From Mytilus edulis (taxonomy: Eukaryota; Mollusca; Bivalvia; Mytilida; Mytilidae), in NCBI RefSeq assembly GCF_963676685.1, contig NC_092349.1:35446293-35510292 (forward strand): DNA of 64,000 nt, read 5' to 3'. The notes beneath the pieces were generated by a model that saw only the letters and a program-made list of their open reading frames with translations, ran no database searches and was not told the origin of the DNA. Below are positions 48,530-60,480 of this stretch, piece after piece; within the stretch, counting starts at the first letter, position 1, and each line of letters starts with the position of its first letter. The translations under genes were made by a program, and so were the position numbers.

Positions 48530-48683
48530 GGGGGGATAGGAGGGGTCCTGATCCCGAAATCCCGGACTTAAAAAAACGAAATCCCGAGGTCCCGAATTTA
48601 AATAAAGTAAATCCCGACGTCCCGAAATCCCGAGCTTAAAAACACCCGATCCCGGAGTCCCGATAAAGGTCCTATCCCCCCTC
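48530..48683. mobile_element. Short foldback element with repeated ATCCCGA motif
   Basis: Ends GAGGGGGGATAGGA and, inverted, GAGGGGGGATAGGACC. The interior repeats AAATCCCGA and GTCCCGA units about ten times. Confidence 0.7.
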
Positions 48684-48944
48684 TTCTTACTTTCACGGAC
48701 TTCAACGTGAAAGGTTGCTGGAATTTAAATTGAATTTATAATAAATTCTTAAAGCTTGTGATATACTAGAACTCTTTTCTTCTCGCGTTTGTTTGAATTA
48801 TATGACTAATGTTATAGCATATTCAACTAAACTGGGAAGCAGCGCTGTATTTTGTTTACGTGCTAATGTACAAGTAGATTTAAATAGTCAACAAAACTTA
48901 ATATGAATCCGCGAGCACCACAGTCTTTCCTCTGACATATAATA

Positions 48945-49092
48945 CAGGGGCAGATCTAGCCATATTAAAAGGGGGGTCCTAAACTCAGGACAAAAAGGGG
49001 GGGTCCAACTATATGTTCCCATTCAAATGCATTGATCGGCAAAAAAGAGGAGGGTTCAAACACCCGGACCCCCTCCCCCTGGATCTGCTAAT
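48945..49092. mobile_element. MITE-like element with CAGGGGCAGATC ends
   Basis: Left CAGGGGCAGATCTAGCC; the right end reads GGATCTGC. G-rich and C-rich halves face each other around TTCAAATGCATTGATCG. Relatives at 51274-51438 (inverted) and 56374-56500. CAGGGGCGGATC ends are seen in short hAT-like elements of many animals. Confidence 0.6.
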
Positions 49093-49394
49093 GTAATAGT
49101 TCTTATTAATTGCCTCGAAAAATATCACTCATACGAAAGATGTTTATGCTAGCACGAAACTGACGGGTCGGTTTGAACATGACATAACACATTTAATTGT
49201 ATTGCAATACATGTATTGTAATCTTTCTTTTAACATAAGCAGTATTGTTCATATGTTCAATTAATTTATGAAACTTTTCTAGGAGTTTTTGCTTAATTTT
49301 ATTCTAATAATACGGTAGAGAATTAATATTTCCTGCAGGAAAAAAATGAGTAACAAGTCAACCTTCAATATTATTGCATTCATCACACAAAAAA

Positions 49395-49655
49395 ACTACA
49401 AACAAGCTGTCCCAAGTCAGGATCATGTAATTCAGTGGTTGTCGTTTGTTGATGAATTACATATTTGTTTTTCGTTCATTTTTGTACGTTATTTAGGTTT
49501 GCATTGTTTTATATTTGTCATTTCGGAACCTATTATAGCTGACTATGTGGTTTGGGTTTTGCTCATTGTTGAAGACCGTACGGTGACCTACAATTGTTAG
49601 TTTTTATGTCATTTGGTCTCTTGTGGAGAGTTGTCTCATTGGCAATCATACAACA
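49395..49655 (+). repeat. Family 3 repeat, sense copy
   Basis: GTCCCAAGTCAGGATCATGT, TTCAGTGGTTGTCGTTTGTT, GTTGAAGACCGTACGGTGAC and GTCTCATTGGCAATCATAC in order. Confidence 0.75.
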
Positions 49656-49984
49656 TATTTTTTATAAGATAAAGTTTAGTTCACGATTTCTGAAATCTTT
49701 CAACATCAAGAATCACTTACACAGTGAAAATTGTTTTTCTTGAACTTGAGGTGAGTGATATTTTCCCCATATCGAAGTCCTAACTAATATTTTATGCCGA
49801 GTTTTTAGCATTGCATACTGAAAGAGGAAAAAAAGGAATATTGCAGCTAGACAAAGTCTTTCAATTTTATTTATTCATTCATTGTCTGCACTGTAATGAA
49901 AGATTCGAATTGCCTCTATTTTCACTACTTCCCGGAATATTGTGCGAGTTAAAACAAACCAAAAAAAACGCCAGTTTAATAATA

Positions 49985-50905
49985 ACTGGAGGCTCAAAAT
50001 AGCCTGTGTTGCTCATCTTGGTATATATCATATTAGACAAAGACACACTTCAACATAGTAGACGAGAAAAGTATTAATGACAAAAACAGATATGTTTTTT
50101 TTTTATCTTATATTGGCGGTCATTTAAGTCTGTTCAGTTTCTCTCATTTATATCTTATTTAGGACTAAATGCTTAAGTTTCAAAGATATAAATCAAACAC
50201 TGCATCCCCGCTTATTTACTATTTAGCCATTCTGCCATCTTGGTTGATATTTGGTCAATGGATACATTTTTTTGAACTAGATACCCTAGGGATTGTTTAT
50301 GCAAAGTTTGTTTTAATTTGGACAAGTATAGTTTCAGAGGAGAATTGTTTGGCAAAGGATTACCGAAATGTAAGACAAATTGTGGGAAATTAACTGTTAA
50401 AGGCAATAACTACTTTTTGTAGACCTTGTTTTGCTGAAAAAGTTTGCTGTCAACAGTTTTTCTTCATGCATGGTAATATTCAGGATGATAGCCAAAAACT
50501 GCAAAATTTTCTTTCAACTATCAGTTCAAGGGGAAACAACACAACAACGGGTTGTCTAATGCATTGGCAGATAACTTTTGACTAAACGAACATAAGATTT
50601 GCCATAAATGCTTTAGTTTCGGAGATTTATACGCCAAAAACTGCATTTTACCCCGATGTTCTATTTTTAGCGATGACTGCCATCTCGGTGCACAAGCGTG
50701 GTCATATGCATCGGAATTAATTTTTTATCTACATACCCTAATAATGATTTAGGCCGAAATTGGTTTTATTTGGCCCAGCAGATTCAGAGTGGAATATCTT
50801 TGTAAAAGCTATCAGACGACAACGACGGACGAAGGACGACAATTGATGAGAAAAGTTTAATAAATAATCTCATTTTGTCACTTTTGGCCTGGTGAGCTTA
50901 AAAGG
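49985..50905 (+). repeat. Long mussel repeat (GGAGGCTCAAAATAGCC to GGCCTGGTGAGC)
   Basis: Starts GGAGGCTCAAAATAGCCTGT, includes CTGCCATCTTGGTTGATATT, AACAACGGGTTGTCTAATGC, AAAACTGCATTTTACCCC and ends CACTTTTGGCCTGGTGAGC. Open frames of 64-74 codons here come from the repeat. Confidence 0.6.
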
Positions 50906-50984
50906 AGATATTTGCAATTTGTAAATTTTATATACACAGTTATACATATTTTCTTGGATTGAAAAAAAAACCAAACTAATCATA

Positions 50985-51200
50985 ATGCATCTCGTTTGAA
51001 TTGTTTTATCATTTGTAATTTCGGGGCCTTTCATATAGCAGACTATGCTGCACGAGTTTTACTCATAGTTGAAAGTTGTATCATGACCTTTATAGATATA
51101 AGAAGATAACATATGATTGCTAATGAGACAACTCTCCATTAAAGTCAAATTTTTTAAAGATAAACCATTGAAGGTCAAAGTACAGTCTTATATGTACCAT
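50985..51200 (+). repeat. Joined fragments of family 3 and the GAAGATGTGG-type repeat
   Basis: Forward GTTTGAATTGTTTTATCAT and CGGGGCCTTTCATATAGC are followed directly by the opposite-facing TGCTAATGAGACAACTCTCC and AAACCATTGAAGGTCAAAGT. Confidence 0.5.
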
Positions 51201-51273
51201 TTACTAGTTTTCTGGATCTTGAGTTGATTAAGAGAGCATGAAACTAAAAAGACTCAATGTGTCAGTGGCAACT

Positions 51274-51438
51274 CAGGCGCGGATCCAGAGGGGGGAGGGG
51301 TCCGGGGGTTGGAACCCCTTTTTTTGTTGGACGATCAATGCATTTGAATGGGGACATGTAATTGGAACCCCCCCCCCCCCCCTTTGTCCTGGGTTAGGAC
51401 CCCCTCCCCGTTTTTTAAAATGGCTGGATCCGCCCCTG
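51274..51438. mobile_element. MITE-like element with CAGGCGCGGATCC / GGATCCGCCCCT ends
   Basis: Complete: left CAGGCGCGGATCCAG, right CTGGATCCGCCCCT. GCAACT flanks it on both sides (51267-51273 region and 51438-51443), a possible target duplication. Holds a run of about 14 C. Confidence 0.7.
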
Positions 51439-51544
51439 CAACTATTTGATACTCTTTGATAATTTGATTCACTTCATGTCAAACCACCTTTTAAAAAGTC
51501 ACACTTACAATTTTGTAAATATACACGTGGTTTAAGCATAGTTT

Positions 51545-52018
51545 CATCAAATTTATACCGTTGGTTTTCCCGTTTGAATGGTTTTACACTAGTAATTTTG
51601 GAGCCCTTTATAGCTTGTTGTTCGGTGTGAGCCAAGGCTCCGTGTTGAAGGCCGTACATCCCTTACATGTAACAGTAGTGTAATAGTACAACATAAGAAC
51701 GATCTATAAAAATCAGTTGAAAGTCTTAACTCGACAGATGATTAAAGATACAAATACTACATGAAAATACACGTGGACGTGTCCGGGTACTTGTACATCC
51801 CAAACAAAACCAAATAGACACTTAAGTACAAATATGAGAGTACTCACAGTAAGCCTAATAAACTCATCGTAGATACAAGGATTTAAATTTTGTATTTGAG
51901 CCAGACGCGCGTTTCGTCTACAGGCCGTACATTGACCTATAATGGTTTACTTTTTTTAAAATTGTTATTTGGATGGAGAGTTGTCTCATTGGCACTGCAC
52001 ACCACATCTTCCTATATC
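51545..52018 (+). repeat. Junction-type repeat split by a 263-bp insert
   Basis: The outer repeat (GCTTGTTGTTCGGTGTGAGC ... GAGAGTTGTCTCATTGGCAC) is the inverted form of 26608-26830. It is interrupted at 51660-51922 by a segment that also occurs at 54839-55101; GGCCGTACAT is present on both sides of the insert (51650-51659 and 51923-51932). Confidence 0.75.
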
Positions 52019-52019
52019 T

Positions 52020-52680
52020 AAGAGCTGGTCTTGAGAGACTTCCCCTGGAGCTACATATTAAATTTCAATCTATATTGTATGGTATACGTTTATATTCTCA
52101 TGCCATTTTTCCTCTTGTAAAGGAATCATTGATTTTGTCTCAAAGCTTAGACTATGTGCGAATTTATTCTTCAGTTGGTTCTCATATGTAAAACATGTAT
52201 CAGAAGAAACTGGTATGGATTTAGACACTTTCAAGAAATATTCCTCTCATAAGATAACTAAAACTATTAGAGAACAAATAAAATTAAAATTGAAGGATTT
52301 TTATGAAAAGATAGTAAATGATAAGATATGAAGGATAACAGCAAACTCACTATTTATAATCTTGTAAGACTAAATAATACAAATGAAAAATATTTAACTT
52401 ACTCAAAATTTTAATTTAGAAAACTAATAACAAAACTAGAATAAGAGATCATAATTTATTAATAGAAAAAGGAAGATATCTTAGAATGCCAATATATATA
52501 GAAGAAAGATTAACTGCAACCAATTTGAAGATGAAATTCATTTCTTTTCTATTTTGTAATAGTAACAGTAATAATAGAAAAGTGTCTTTTTATTTAATAC
52601 CCAATCCAAGATCACACATTCAGGTAAATATAACAGGTGTTTTCGTCTTTCCTGTTATTTTTAGATTTCGGAGATAAAGC
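52020..52680 (+). pseudogene. LINE C-terminal fragment, plus strand
   Basis: The translation gives GLERLPLELHIKFQSILYG and PLVKESLILSQ; after a shift, SWFSYVKHVSEETGMDLDTF; then IRDHNLLIEKGRYLRMPI and ATNLKMKFISFLFC, close to the zinc-knuckle-like C-terminal tail (RDHNL...ERGRY) of mollusc LINEs. Frame changes and stops show it is dead. It is related to the fragment at 3952-4645. The catalytic RT core is absent. Confidence 0.65.
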
Positions 52681-52904
52681 CACTGGCTAAAATCAAAACA
52701 GCTATAAGTTAAGCTTTACGATGTTTTATATTATATAACTTCCTCAATAGTGCAAAAGAATTACAATGAAAGTTGAATGGTAATGTTCCAAAAAGACAGA
52801 ATAGATAGTTATTTCAGTAAATGGTCAATACTAAATATACAATGTATACATGTATCAATGTAAATGCACGGCATCTCTTCAGCTTGCCCTCTGTTATCTT
52901 ATGA

Positions 52905-53780
52905 ACAAGTCACACTAGACCGCGATCGAACCACGATCAGCGCGATATAAAAAGTATTCAGATCGTGTTGAGGTCGCGGTATGGGCGGCATGAAAATGTA
53001 AATTTTGGATGTGTTCACGATGCTACTACGACTTCATTACTTTTCTACAACGATTCCGCCAAGAGTATACCCCGTTTTCACCACGCTTGTTCTGCGACCT
53101 CACTACGATAATCACGATCTTGCTACGCTCATCACGTTCTTACTACGATTATACCACACTTTATCCGATTAAAAAACGATCTTAGCACGTTTCTTCTGCG
53201 ATTAAAGAACGGTTTTATCACGATCATTCCACGATCTTACCATGTTCATATGGCGATTTTACTACGCTCTCGGTAATATAATAACGTCAATATCACGTTG
53301 TCGGAGTCAATATAAATACTGTTCCATTCCTCCTTATTTTCATTTATACGTAGAATTCTCGATAACAACACAGACAGGCCACCAAAATCTACAATATTTT
53401 GTATTTGTGCATGATATGGATAGAGGTAGAGTCAGTGGGGACTCTGATACGAATCCTGATCCAGATGAGATGTCGGATTAACCTATCACAACGTATATTG
53501 CTGATTTATCAAGATCAAATGAAGATATTTTATTGAACAATTAATAGTGGGATGATACAAATGTGTCAAGCATGGCTGAGCTGTTGGAGACTAGCGACAT
53601 TAGATCCAAATTATATACAGACGAATAAAACATGGGGAGCATTTACATGCTTTATTTGACAATGAGAATGAGCCCGAGCATGGCTATAAGTAAAAATGGT
53701 CGTAGTATAAACGTAGTAAGGTCGTAAGACGTGCGTTATTAGGACGGCATGAGCGTGCTAGAATCGTTCTATGATCTTTA
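52905..53780. repeat. Degenerate 9/11-bp motif array with an inverted counterpart
   Basis: From about 53080 to 53270 an ACG (or close variant) recurs with spacings of mainly 11 and sometimes 9 bases, with consensus near ACGATCTTACC. The left end (52918) has ACCGCGATCGAACCACGATC. At 53694-53775 the complementary form appears (GGTCGTAGTATAAACGTAG). The middle (53290-53690) has no recognised content. Confidence 0.55.
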
Positions 53781-53784
53781 AAGC

Positions 53785-54400
53785 GGGGTTTACACAGTGT
53801 CGATTATTGCTCCCGTTTGAGATCAGACTGCGCTAAGACTCGAAAAGTTAAAAAGTTGGATTACCATCCTCAATGATATGGAATGTCCTGTTATTGCCTG
53901 AACGCTGTAGTGTACGTTCGTAACACTCAGACTCCTACGGATCGGAGAGTTTGGACAAGCACCCCGACAGTTAGGTGAGTCCCTTAACATTCGGGAAGTC
54001 TCAATCAATTTTGTCTAGTCGAATTACAATCGTTATTATGTCGTGACAAATTCTCTAGTATCGCGATGATCAAAATCGTAACAATGATCTGTGACTAAGA
54101 ATTTCATTATCCCAGGAATTGATCACCTTAGCCGTATTTGGCACAACTTTTTGGAATTGTTAATCCTCAGTGCTCTTCTTCTTTGTATTTGTTTGGCTTT
54201 ATAACTATTTGGAACTGAACGTCACTGATCAGTCTTATGTAGACGAAACGCGCGTCTGCCTTAAAAAACTATAATCCTTGTGTCTTTGATAACTATTTTC
54301 TGGACAGTGTCATGTGTAACGGGCATGATCTAGAAAGATTTACCATTGCTGTTTTTTTGCCGATTGAGTCCAGATTGCATCCCGAATGCGAACAGTCCAA
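53785..54400. mobile_element. Second copy of the GGGGTTCACACATT element, interrupted
   Basis: Starts CGGGGTTTACACAGTGTCGA and follows 33776-34180 with many changes (GAGATCAGACTGCG, AGTCCAGATTGCATCC). It is split by a family 2 fragment and its right half is missing. Confidence 0.65.
54095..54298 (-). repeat. Family 2 fragment inserted into the MITE-like element
   Basis: GATCACCTTAGCCGTATTTG ... GACGAAACGCGCGTCTGC lies between parts that are contiguous in the copy at 33776. Confidence 0.7.
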
Positions 54401-54544
54401 GATACGAATGAGTCCAGCATGCCGTCTTATGACGGAAATTGATATATGAGATTTGAAAATTTTCAAAACTTTGTACTACAATGACGCACTGCATGGGTCA
54501 GTTTATTAAGCGTGCTAGTTCACAAGGCAAATATAAAAAAAGAA

Positions 54545-54960
54545 GAAATGGTATGATTGCCAATGCATCAATTCTTCACAAACGACCAAAATGGCACAGA
54601 AATTAACAACTATAGGTCAACATACCGCAAAGTCAGCTATAAAAGACCCCAAAATGATAATGTAAAACAATTTAAACGAGAAAAATAACGGCCTAATTTA
54701 TGTACCAAAAAATGAACGAAAAACAAATATGGAACAGAAACAAACGACAGCCACTGAATTACAGGCTCCTGATTTGGGAGAGACACATACATACTGAATG
54801 TGGCGGGGTCAAACATGCTTGCGTGATCGCAACCCACTCCCTTACATGTAACAGTGGTGTAATAGTACAACATAAGAACGATCTATAAAAATCAATTGAA
54901 AGTCTTAACTCGACAGATGATTAAAGATACAAATACTACATGAAAATACACGTGGACGTG
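54545..54960 (-). repeat. Family 3 repeat, antisense copy
   Basis: GGTATGATTGCCAATGCATC, CGCAAAGTCAGCTATAAAAG, GACAGCCACTGAATTACAGG, GTGGCGGGGTCAAACATGC and AATAGTACAACATAAGAACG in order. Confidence 0.75.
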
Positions 54961-55145
54961 TCCGGGTACTTGTACATCCCAAACAAAACCAAATAGACAC
55001 TTAAGTACAAATATGAGAGTACTCACAGTAAGCCTAATAAACTCATCGTAGATACAAGGATTTAAATTTTGTATTTGAGCCAGACGCGCGTTTCGTCTAC
55101 AAAAGGCTCATCAGTGACGATCGAATAAAGTTCGAAATTGAAGAG
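54839..55145 (+). repeat. Family 3 end joined to a family 2 start
   Basis: The join (ACTCACAGTAAGCC followed by TAATAAACTCATCGTAG) is shared with 51660-51922; two differences were seen over about 263 bases. Confidence 0.8.
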
Positions 55146-55379
55146 TTTCTACTCGAATACATTATTCTGACTCCTGGCAGACAAGATTTTCTTCTACACC
55201 TGTCAAGCGGAAAAGCAGCAAATACTGATTTTCAATTTATATGTTTGATCGCAATTTTTATACTCGTGCATGTAAACCAAATTTCGTTGTAGAAAGGTCT
55301 AAAAACAGCACAAACAACATTTTCCAAAAGACCAAAATAGTGAAAAAGTATATTTAAACATAACGCATTTGACTAACAG

Positions 55380-55725
55380 GTCGAACAACTGATGTTCTTT
55401 AACCCTGCTGACTGCCATTATATATATACATGCCGCATTTGTGCGGCTATTCTAAGTCGGGATTCTCTGGCCTATGTTAGTTTAGTATGGTTTTTTTTAC
55501 TACTTATTTTGGTTCCTTTATATGTTTCGGAGATTTTTTTTTTTATTAAATTTCATATTTGCAGAACTTGGATACAAACATATTTTAGATGCAAGCAAAA
55601 CCTCACTTGTGGGATTTCCTCACTGTGTTGAAGACCAATTGGTGGCCCTGTGCTGTTTTCTGCTCTTTGGACGGGTTACTGTCTCTTTGACACATTCCCA
55701 ATTTTCATTCCCAATTTTAAGTTCT
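55380..55725 (+). repeat. Family 5 repeat, diverged forward copy
   Basis: GCCGCATTTGTGCGGCTATT, TAAGTCGGGATTCTCTGGCC and CGGGTTACTGTCTCTTTGAC are in order. Open frames of 79-92 codons across it are repeat-derived. Confidence 0.65.
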
Positions 55726-56373
55726 AAAGTTTCCAATGAGAATAATGTCATGCTTTATACTATTCTAATATTGATAGACATTATATTTGTCAATATCTAA
55801 ATGGTCAGAATTTTTTCACAACAATTAAAATCGTGATGTTTAAACTCCATACAGTTGCATAAAGGACCTACATGTTGTACTTATGATTTATCTGTTCTTG
55901 TCCTGAACATGTTCGAAATATTTGTGACTGGACGTAAAGAAAATAACAATCAATTACAGCGAATCAGTTAAAAGTAATATGTAGTAATATAATAATGTTT
56001 TAGAAAAAAAATGTATAAAGCTAGTATACTAAAATGAAACTCGCATTTTATAACGTCCAACACATGCATTAATTTTTTAGTATAGCGGATAATTATTTCG
56101 ACAGGAAATCTCAATTGTTGACAGTCTAGTTGGAGCGTTTGTCTGAGATTTATTATCGGAACTCCCAGCCTGTTTATTCTAATTAGCAACAAGCCTAACT
56201 TTAACATTCCTATCTTGTTTGATAATCGCATTTGATTGTTTCAACAACGCGCCTTTTTCTATCTGCGGTAAATATTGGTGAACTTTGACATAAATTTTCA
56301 AGGTTGTATAAAATATGTTGTTTTAAAATGCTACACAATAAATTTGCAATGAAACCTAACATAACGTATACTT
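55726..56373. other. Gene-free stretch
   Basis: No repeat ends or coding motif recognised. Minus-strand open frames of 60-87 codons have no support. Confidence 0.35.
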
Positions 56374-56500
56374 GAGAGGCGGATCCAGCCATTTAAAAAA
56401 AAGGGGTCCAACATATGTCCCGATTCAAATGCAATCATAGTTAAAAAAAAAAAAGGGGGGGGTTTCAACCCCTAGAACCTCACCCACCTCCACTCCGGAA
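56374..56500. mobile_element. MITE-like element with GAGGCGGATCCAG end, right end worn
   Basis: Left GAGGCGGATCCAGCC, then GGGGTCCAACATATGTCC and TTCAAATGCAATCAT as in the other two copies; the right terminal GGATCC is not intact. Confidence 0.55.
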
Positions 56501-56594
56501 TCCCCAAACTGTAGTAAAATTTTAATTTACAAATCTACAAAAGTTACTTGCATGAAAATTGTTTTCCATTTTGTTTATAAAACTTGAGGAAGTC

Positions 56595-56885
56595 ATAAAA
56601 TTGAGAAAGGAAATGGGGAATTTGTCAAAGAGAAAACTACCCGACCATAGAAAAGACAACAGCAGAAGGTCACCAACATGTCTTCAACGTAGCGAGAAAT
56701 TCCCACACCTGGTCCTGGTCCCTATTAAACAAATATATACTAGTTCAGTGATAATGAACGCCATACTAAACTCCAAATTGTACACAAGAAACTAAAATTA
56801 AAAATAATACAAGACTAACAAAGGCCAGAGGCTGCTGACTTGGGACAGGCGCAAAAATGTGGCGGGGGTAAACATGTTTATGTTT
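56595..56885 (-). repeat. Family 5 repeat, inverted copy
   Basis: GTCACCAACATGTCTTCAAC, GCGAGAAATTCCCACACC, GATAATGAACGCCATACTAA and GACTTGGGACAGGCGCAAA are the complement of 22500-22945 in reverse order. Confidence 0.75.
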
Positions 56886-57602
56886 ATAACATACATGTAT
56901 GTACATGTTTATATAAAATCTGCTATTTTCGGTCGTTAAATTATTTATAAAAAATACGTTTGGCGTTACAGAAAAGAGGGATGCTTCCTACTTTCAATTT
57001 TCTTAACTCCTATACGAAAATCCGTCAAATCATTTTTACCAGAGTATCTCATCTTTTACCTCTTCTCTTCATCCAGATCCTAATCCCTTGACCCCAACTG
57101 CCCGCCCGCTAACCCCCGCTTCCCTTCCCATGTTCCTTTACCTCTGTCCGTCTCTCAGGAAATAACGGGTTATGTGGGATCGCTTCATTTTTAAGTGATA
57201 CATGTATGTGTTTACCATAAATATGTGTCTTTTAAAAGGTGTGTGGGTTCCCTAGATAATTATTTACCAAACTGTAACTTGTACAATGTAAATGTGTTCT
57301 TAGTGTAATATTTGTATGTTCCCCTAACAGAACACTTCAATGGTGAAAATTGGCACATTTCACTTGAAGACCATTTAATATAAAATCCTCAAAGAAACAT
57401 TGTATTCAATGTTAAGTTGATGTGTTTTCCTATATGCAAATCAATATAATATATGTTCCTCCCAATATTGTTTCGCTAAATAATAATTTTATTAGGTGTT
57501 CCACATGGAATATTTCACTAAATGATGTATTTGTAATTCTTGTTTGATATTTTTTATTCATCTTGTTTTGGTAATCAGTTTTTCTATTTATATAGTATAC
57601 AT

Positions 57603-57800
57603 ATATATAGGAAGATGTGGCATGTGCTAGTGGCAATGAGACAACTCTCTATCCAAGTATCAATTTATAAAAGTAAACCATTATAGGTTAAGGTACGACC
57701 TTCAACACGGAGCCTTAGCTAACACCGAACAACAAGCTATAAAGTGTCCTAAAAATTACTAGTGTTAAACCATACAAACAGGAACGGTATTGGTTTTATT
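57603..57800 (+). repeat. GAAGATGTGG-type repeat copy, followed by a poly-G run
   Basis: GGAAGATGTGGCATGTGC, CAATGAGACAACTCTCTATC, ACACCGAACAACAAGCTATA. A run of ten T and about sixteen G (about 57802-57827) follows. Confidence 0.7.
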
Positions 57801-58084
57801 TTTTTTTTTGGGGGGGGGGGGGGGGATTGACAGTCAAATGATAAAATCTGAGTCAAAACGTAGCGGAACTTTAGCCTTGTTTTTATTTACTTGATGTATA
57901 TTCAACCCATTGTCCTTTAAACTATCGATTTTCTAGACGAAAAGGTAACATTAAAAAAAAAATTGTCACTCTCATGTGATAGAGTAAATTAATACCCTCG
58001 TATCAGCCATCAAAATATTGCATTTTCATATGAAGTATAATTCATTTTTTGTCGTTCACCAATTAAACCATAAGTCAGGCTGTT

Positions 58085-58255
58085 TGTTAACTTGTTTGAA
58101 TTGTTTTACCTATCATTTCGAGGCCTTGTAACTGATTTTGCAGTTTGGTATTTTTTTATTAGTGAAGGCCGTACGGTGACCTTACGTTGTTAATTTTTGT
58201 GTCACTTGGTCTGTTGTGAAAAATTGACTCATTGATTACAATATCACATCTTTCT
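58085..58255 (+). repeat. Family 3 repeat, short worn sense copy
   Basis: TTGTTTGAATTGTTTTACC, GTGAAGGCCGTACGGTGACC and GTCACTTGGTCTGTTGTG are in order. Confidence 0.6.
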
Positions 58256-58516
58256 TTAAATTATGTTAATTACGCGAGCAAAAATTTAATGCATTACACG
58301 ACGGTTCCCCAACGAATAGCCTTCATCTATAGATATAAATGGTTAGGAATCTGATATGCTACTGTGTAACAGTAATTGTAATATTTTCAAAAGTACACAA
58401 AGTCATCATGGTCACATGCAGTTGTGATAATACTAATTTGATTGAAAACCTTATACATATTTTTCTTAAAAAATTACAAGTTGAGAAAATTTAAATAAAA
58501 GATGATCTAGTCTTAA

Positions 58517-59091
58517 GGTGGTATTAGTGTCTTCCTCCATCTTGGATTGTAAAAAACAGAGAACCAAAGATCTAGATTTTCTATCAAGATAGCAAAATTT
58601 GATGCAGGAATGCAGATATTTAATGTAAATTTTCATTTATAAGAGCCAATTCATAAGAATAGAACTTATAAATATTAATATATTTGCAAATGTTAACTAT
58701 TTTGGCTTGTTTTTAGGTTTTTTTAATTGGCATTTTAGGGGGAGGTATCTCTAAAACAGTGCATTTTCTGAAGGATTCATGGAATTTTCCTATTTTGTAT
58801 TTAGTACGGTGACCCTATCTTTTCTTTTGATATTCTTAAAGCAGTGTCTGAAAACTATATTTTCCTGAAGTATTTAATAATTCTATCATTTTGTTTAGTT
58901 TCTAATCACAAAATGGTGTTTTTTCCTGTATAATCCATACAAAATGTGTCATTTTGTCCCGTCCTGTAGCTTTAGAAAATGCGCGTTGACTTATCATTTT
59001 TATTATATTTTTCGACATGTATCAATATATACTACGTTTTGGCAAAGTAACGAACAAATTCTATCATTTTTATTTAGACTCCCATACCACC
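58517..59091. mobile_element. 575-bp TTAA-flanked element with GGTGGTA ends
   Basis: TTAA at 58513-58516 and 59092-59095. Left GGTGGTATTAGTGTCT; the right end, inverted, GGTGGTATGGGAGTCT. The interior is AT-rich and non-coding. Ends differ from the element at 45863, but the TTAA flanks are the same. Confidence 0.65.
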
Positions 59092-59099
59092 TTAAGTAT

Positions 59100-60480
59100 T
59101 TTCTAGACTGATTTAACTCATTTCTGTACAATAGATGGTACAATCAGGGAGAATCCATGAAATGTGAAAAGGGAGTGTAAATCCCAAAAGACAATTCATA
59201 CCGGCGAGAGGAGCTAGGTGAAGGACAACTTTATCCTTTAGATACATATAACTGTGAGAACCATACTATTTTCTGTCTATTTCGATGAAAGGAGGGGGGT
59301 GAACATCTTGCACACGCCCTATCATAGATCGCCACTGGCAATGACAAGACTCGATTCTTTTATGATTAAGTGGTAAAAGATATGACATGGGTATATAATC
59401 TGTTTTAATCTTCATAAGTAGAGTTTGAATATTGATTATATTTTTTAGTAAGACTAGACATCGTGGTTTCGTCCTTGAGTCAAAGTACCTAGTATGCTTA
59501 TTTTTAGACTGGACTTTAAGTACACGTATTTACGACTAATAAACCCATGCTGATCTTAAGGTGCACAGTTATCTTTGATTTCAAAACCTTTCTGTTTGAA
59601 CCCGTCTTTGTTTTCTTGATACATTACACTTACAATAAACGAAATTTAACTTTTCAACTTATTAACCAAAATCGAGTGATGTTATGGTGGAAGAGGACTG
59701 ACATGTAAGAATGGTGTACCAAAGATTAACATAGATATAGAATAACTACTGAAAGAAGTCCATAATTTATTATAAATTACGTCTTGTGTGCATAGAGGAG
59801 CTTTGATACTACAGTTTATAAAAAAAATATTACATGTAATTAGTCACTTGATATAAACAAGCTTCAATCGATTTATATATACTAGTCAACAAAGGAAACG
59901 ATTTGATTGGACTCCAGTGGCAAATAGTTCATGAATGGTTCCGGACGAACACAAGAAACAATACAAGGCAATGTATATCATTAAATTGGATACACTGTAA
60001 TAAGGAAAATAATAGGCCAATTGGTCCTATATTTACAAAGTGTTATGTTCTTATTAAAACTATTGAAGACAATTACGCGATTTCTGTTGTTGCAATAATT
60101 GATATTTCAAAAATCTTATTTTCACCAAAAAAATTCATGAATCGATTTTGAACTGAAAACTTCCAACTTAATCAAAGTACTGAAGTACTGAACATCGGAT
60201 GACTCAAGTTCTTGTAGATGGTCAAAAGCAGATGTCACAGAAAAAGATCACACCTCTGTACATTTGCTATACCTGAAACTGAGTTTAATGTACAGAGTAT
60301 ATTTTTTTCTGAGACAAGTTCTTGCGCGGATGATAAATAAATGACAGGAAATTCAACCGCACCGTAATAACTATGATATTGTTGAGATACAAATCAGTAT
60401 ACCTGGGACTATTATACTAATATAATAAACGTCACAGAGTATGCACTGGTTTGTTGTTATTTTATTATTAATATAACAGT
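59100..60480. other. Gene-free stretch with a fragment resembling the LINE 3' end
   Basis: 59906-59960 (TCCAGTGGCAAATAGTTCAT, CCGGACGAACACAAG) resembles 18480-18530 (TCCAGTGGCAAATATTCCAT, AGGACGAGAACAAG), just inside the 3' end of the LINE, in the same plus-strand reading. An open frame of 82 codons covering it has no other support. Confidence 0.45.

Noticed and set aside
55392-55800. Open frames of 79 and 92 codons that look like membrane proteins
   Set aside because: They translate a T-rich family 5 repeat copy.
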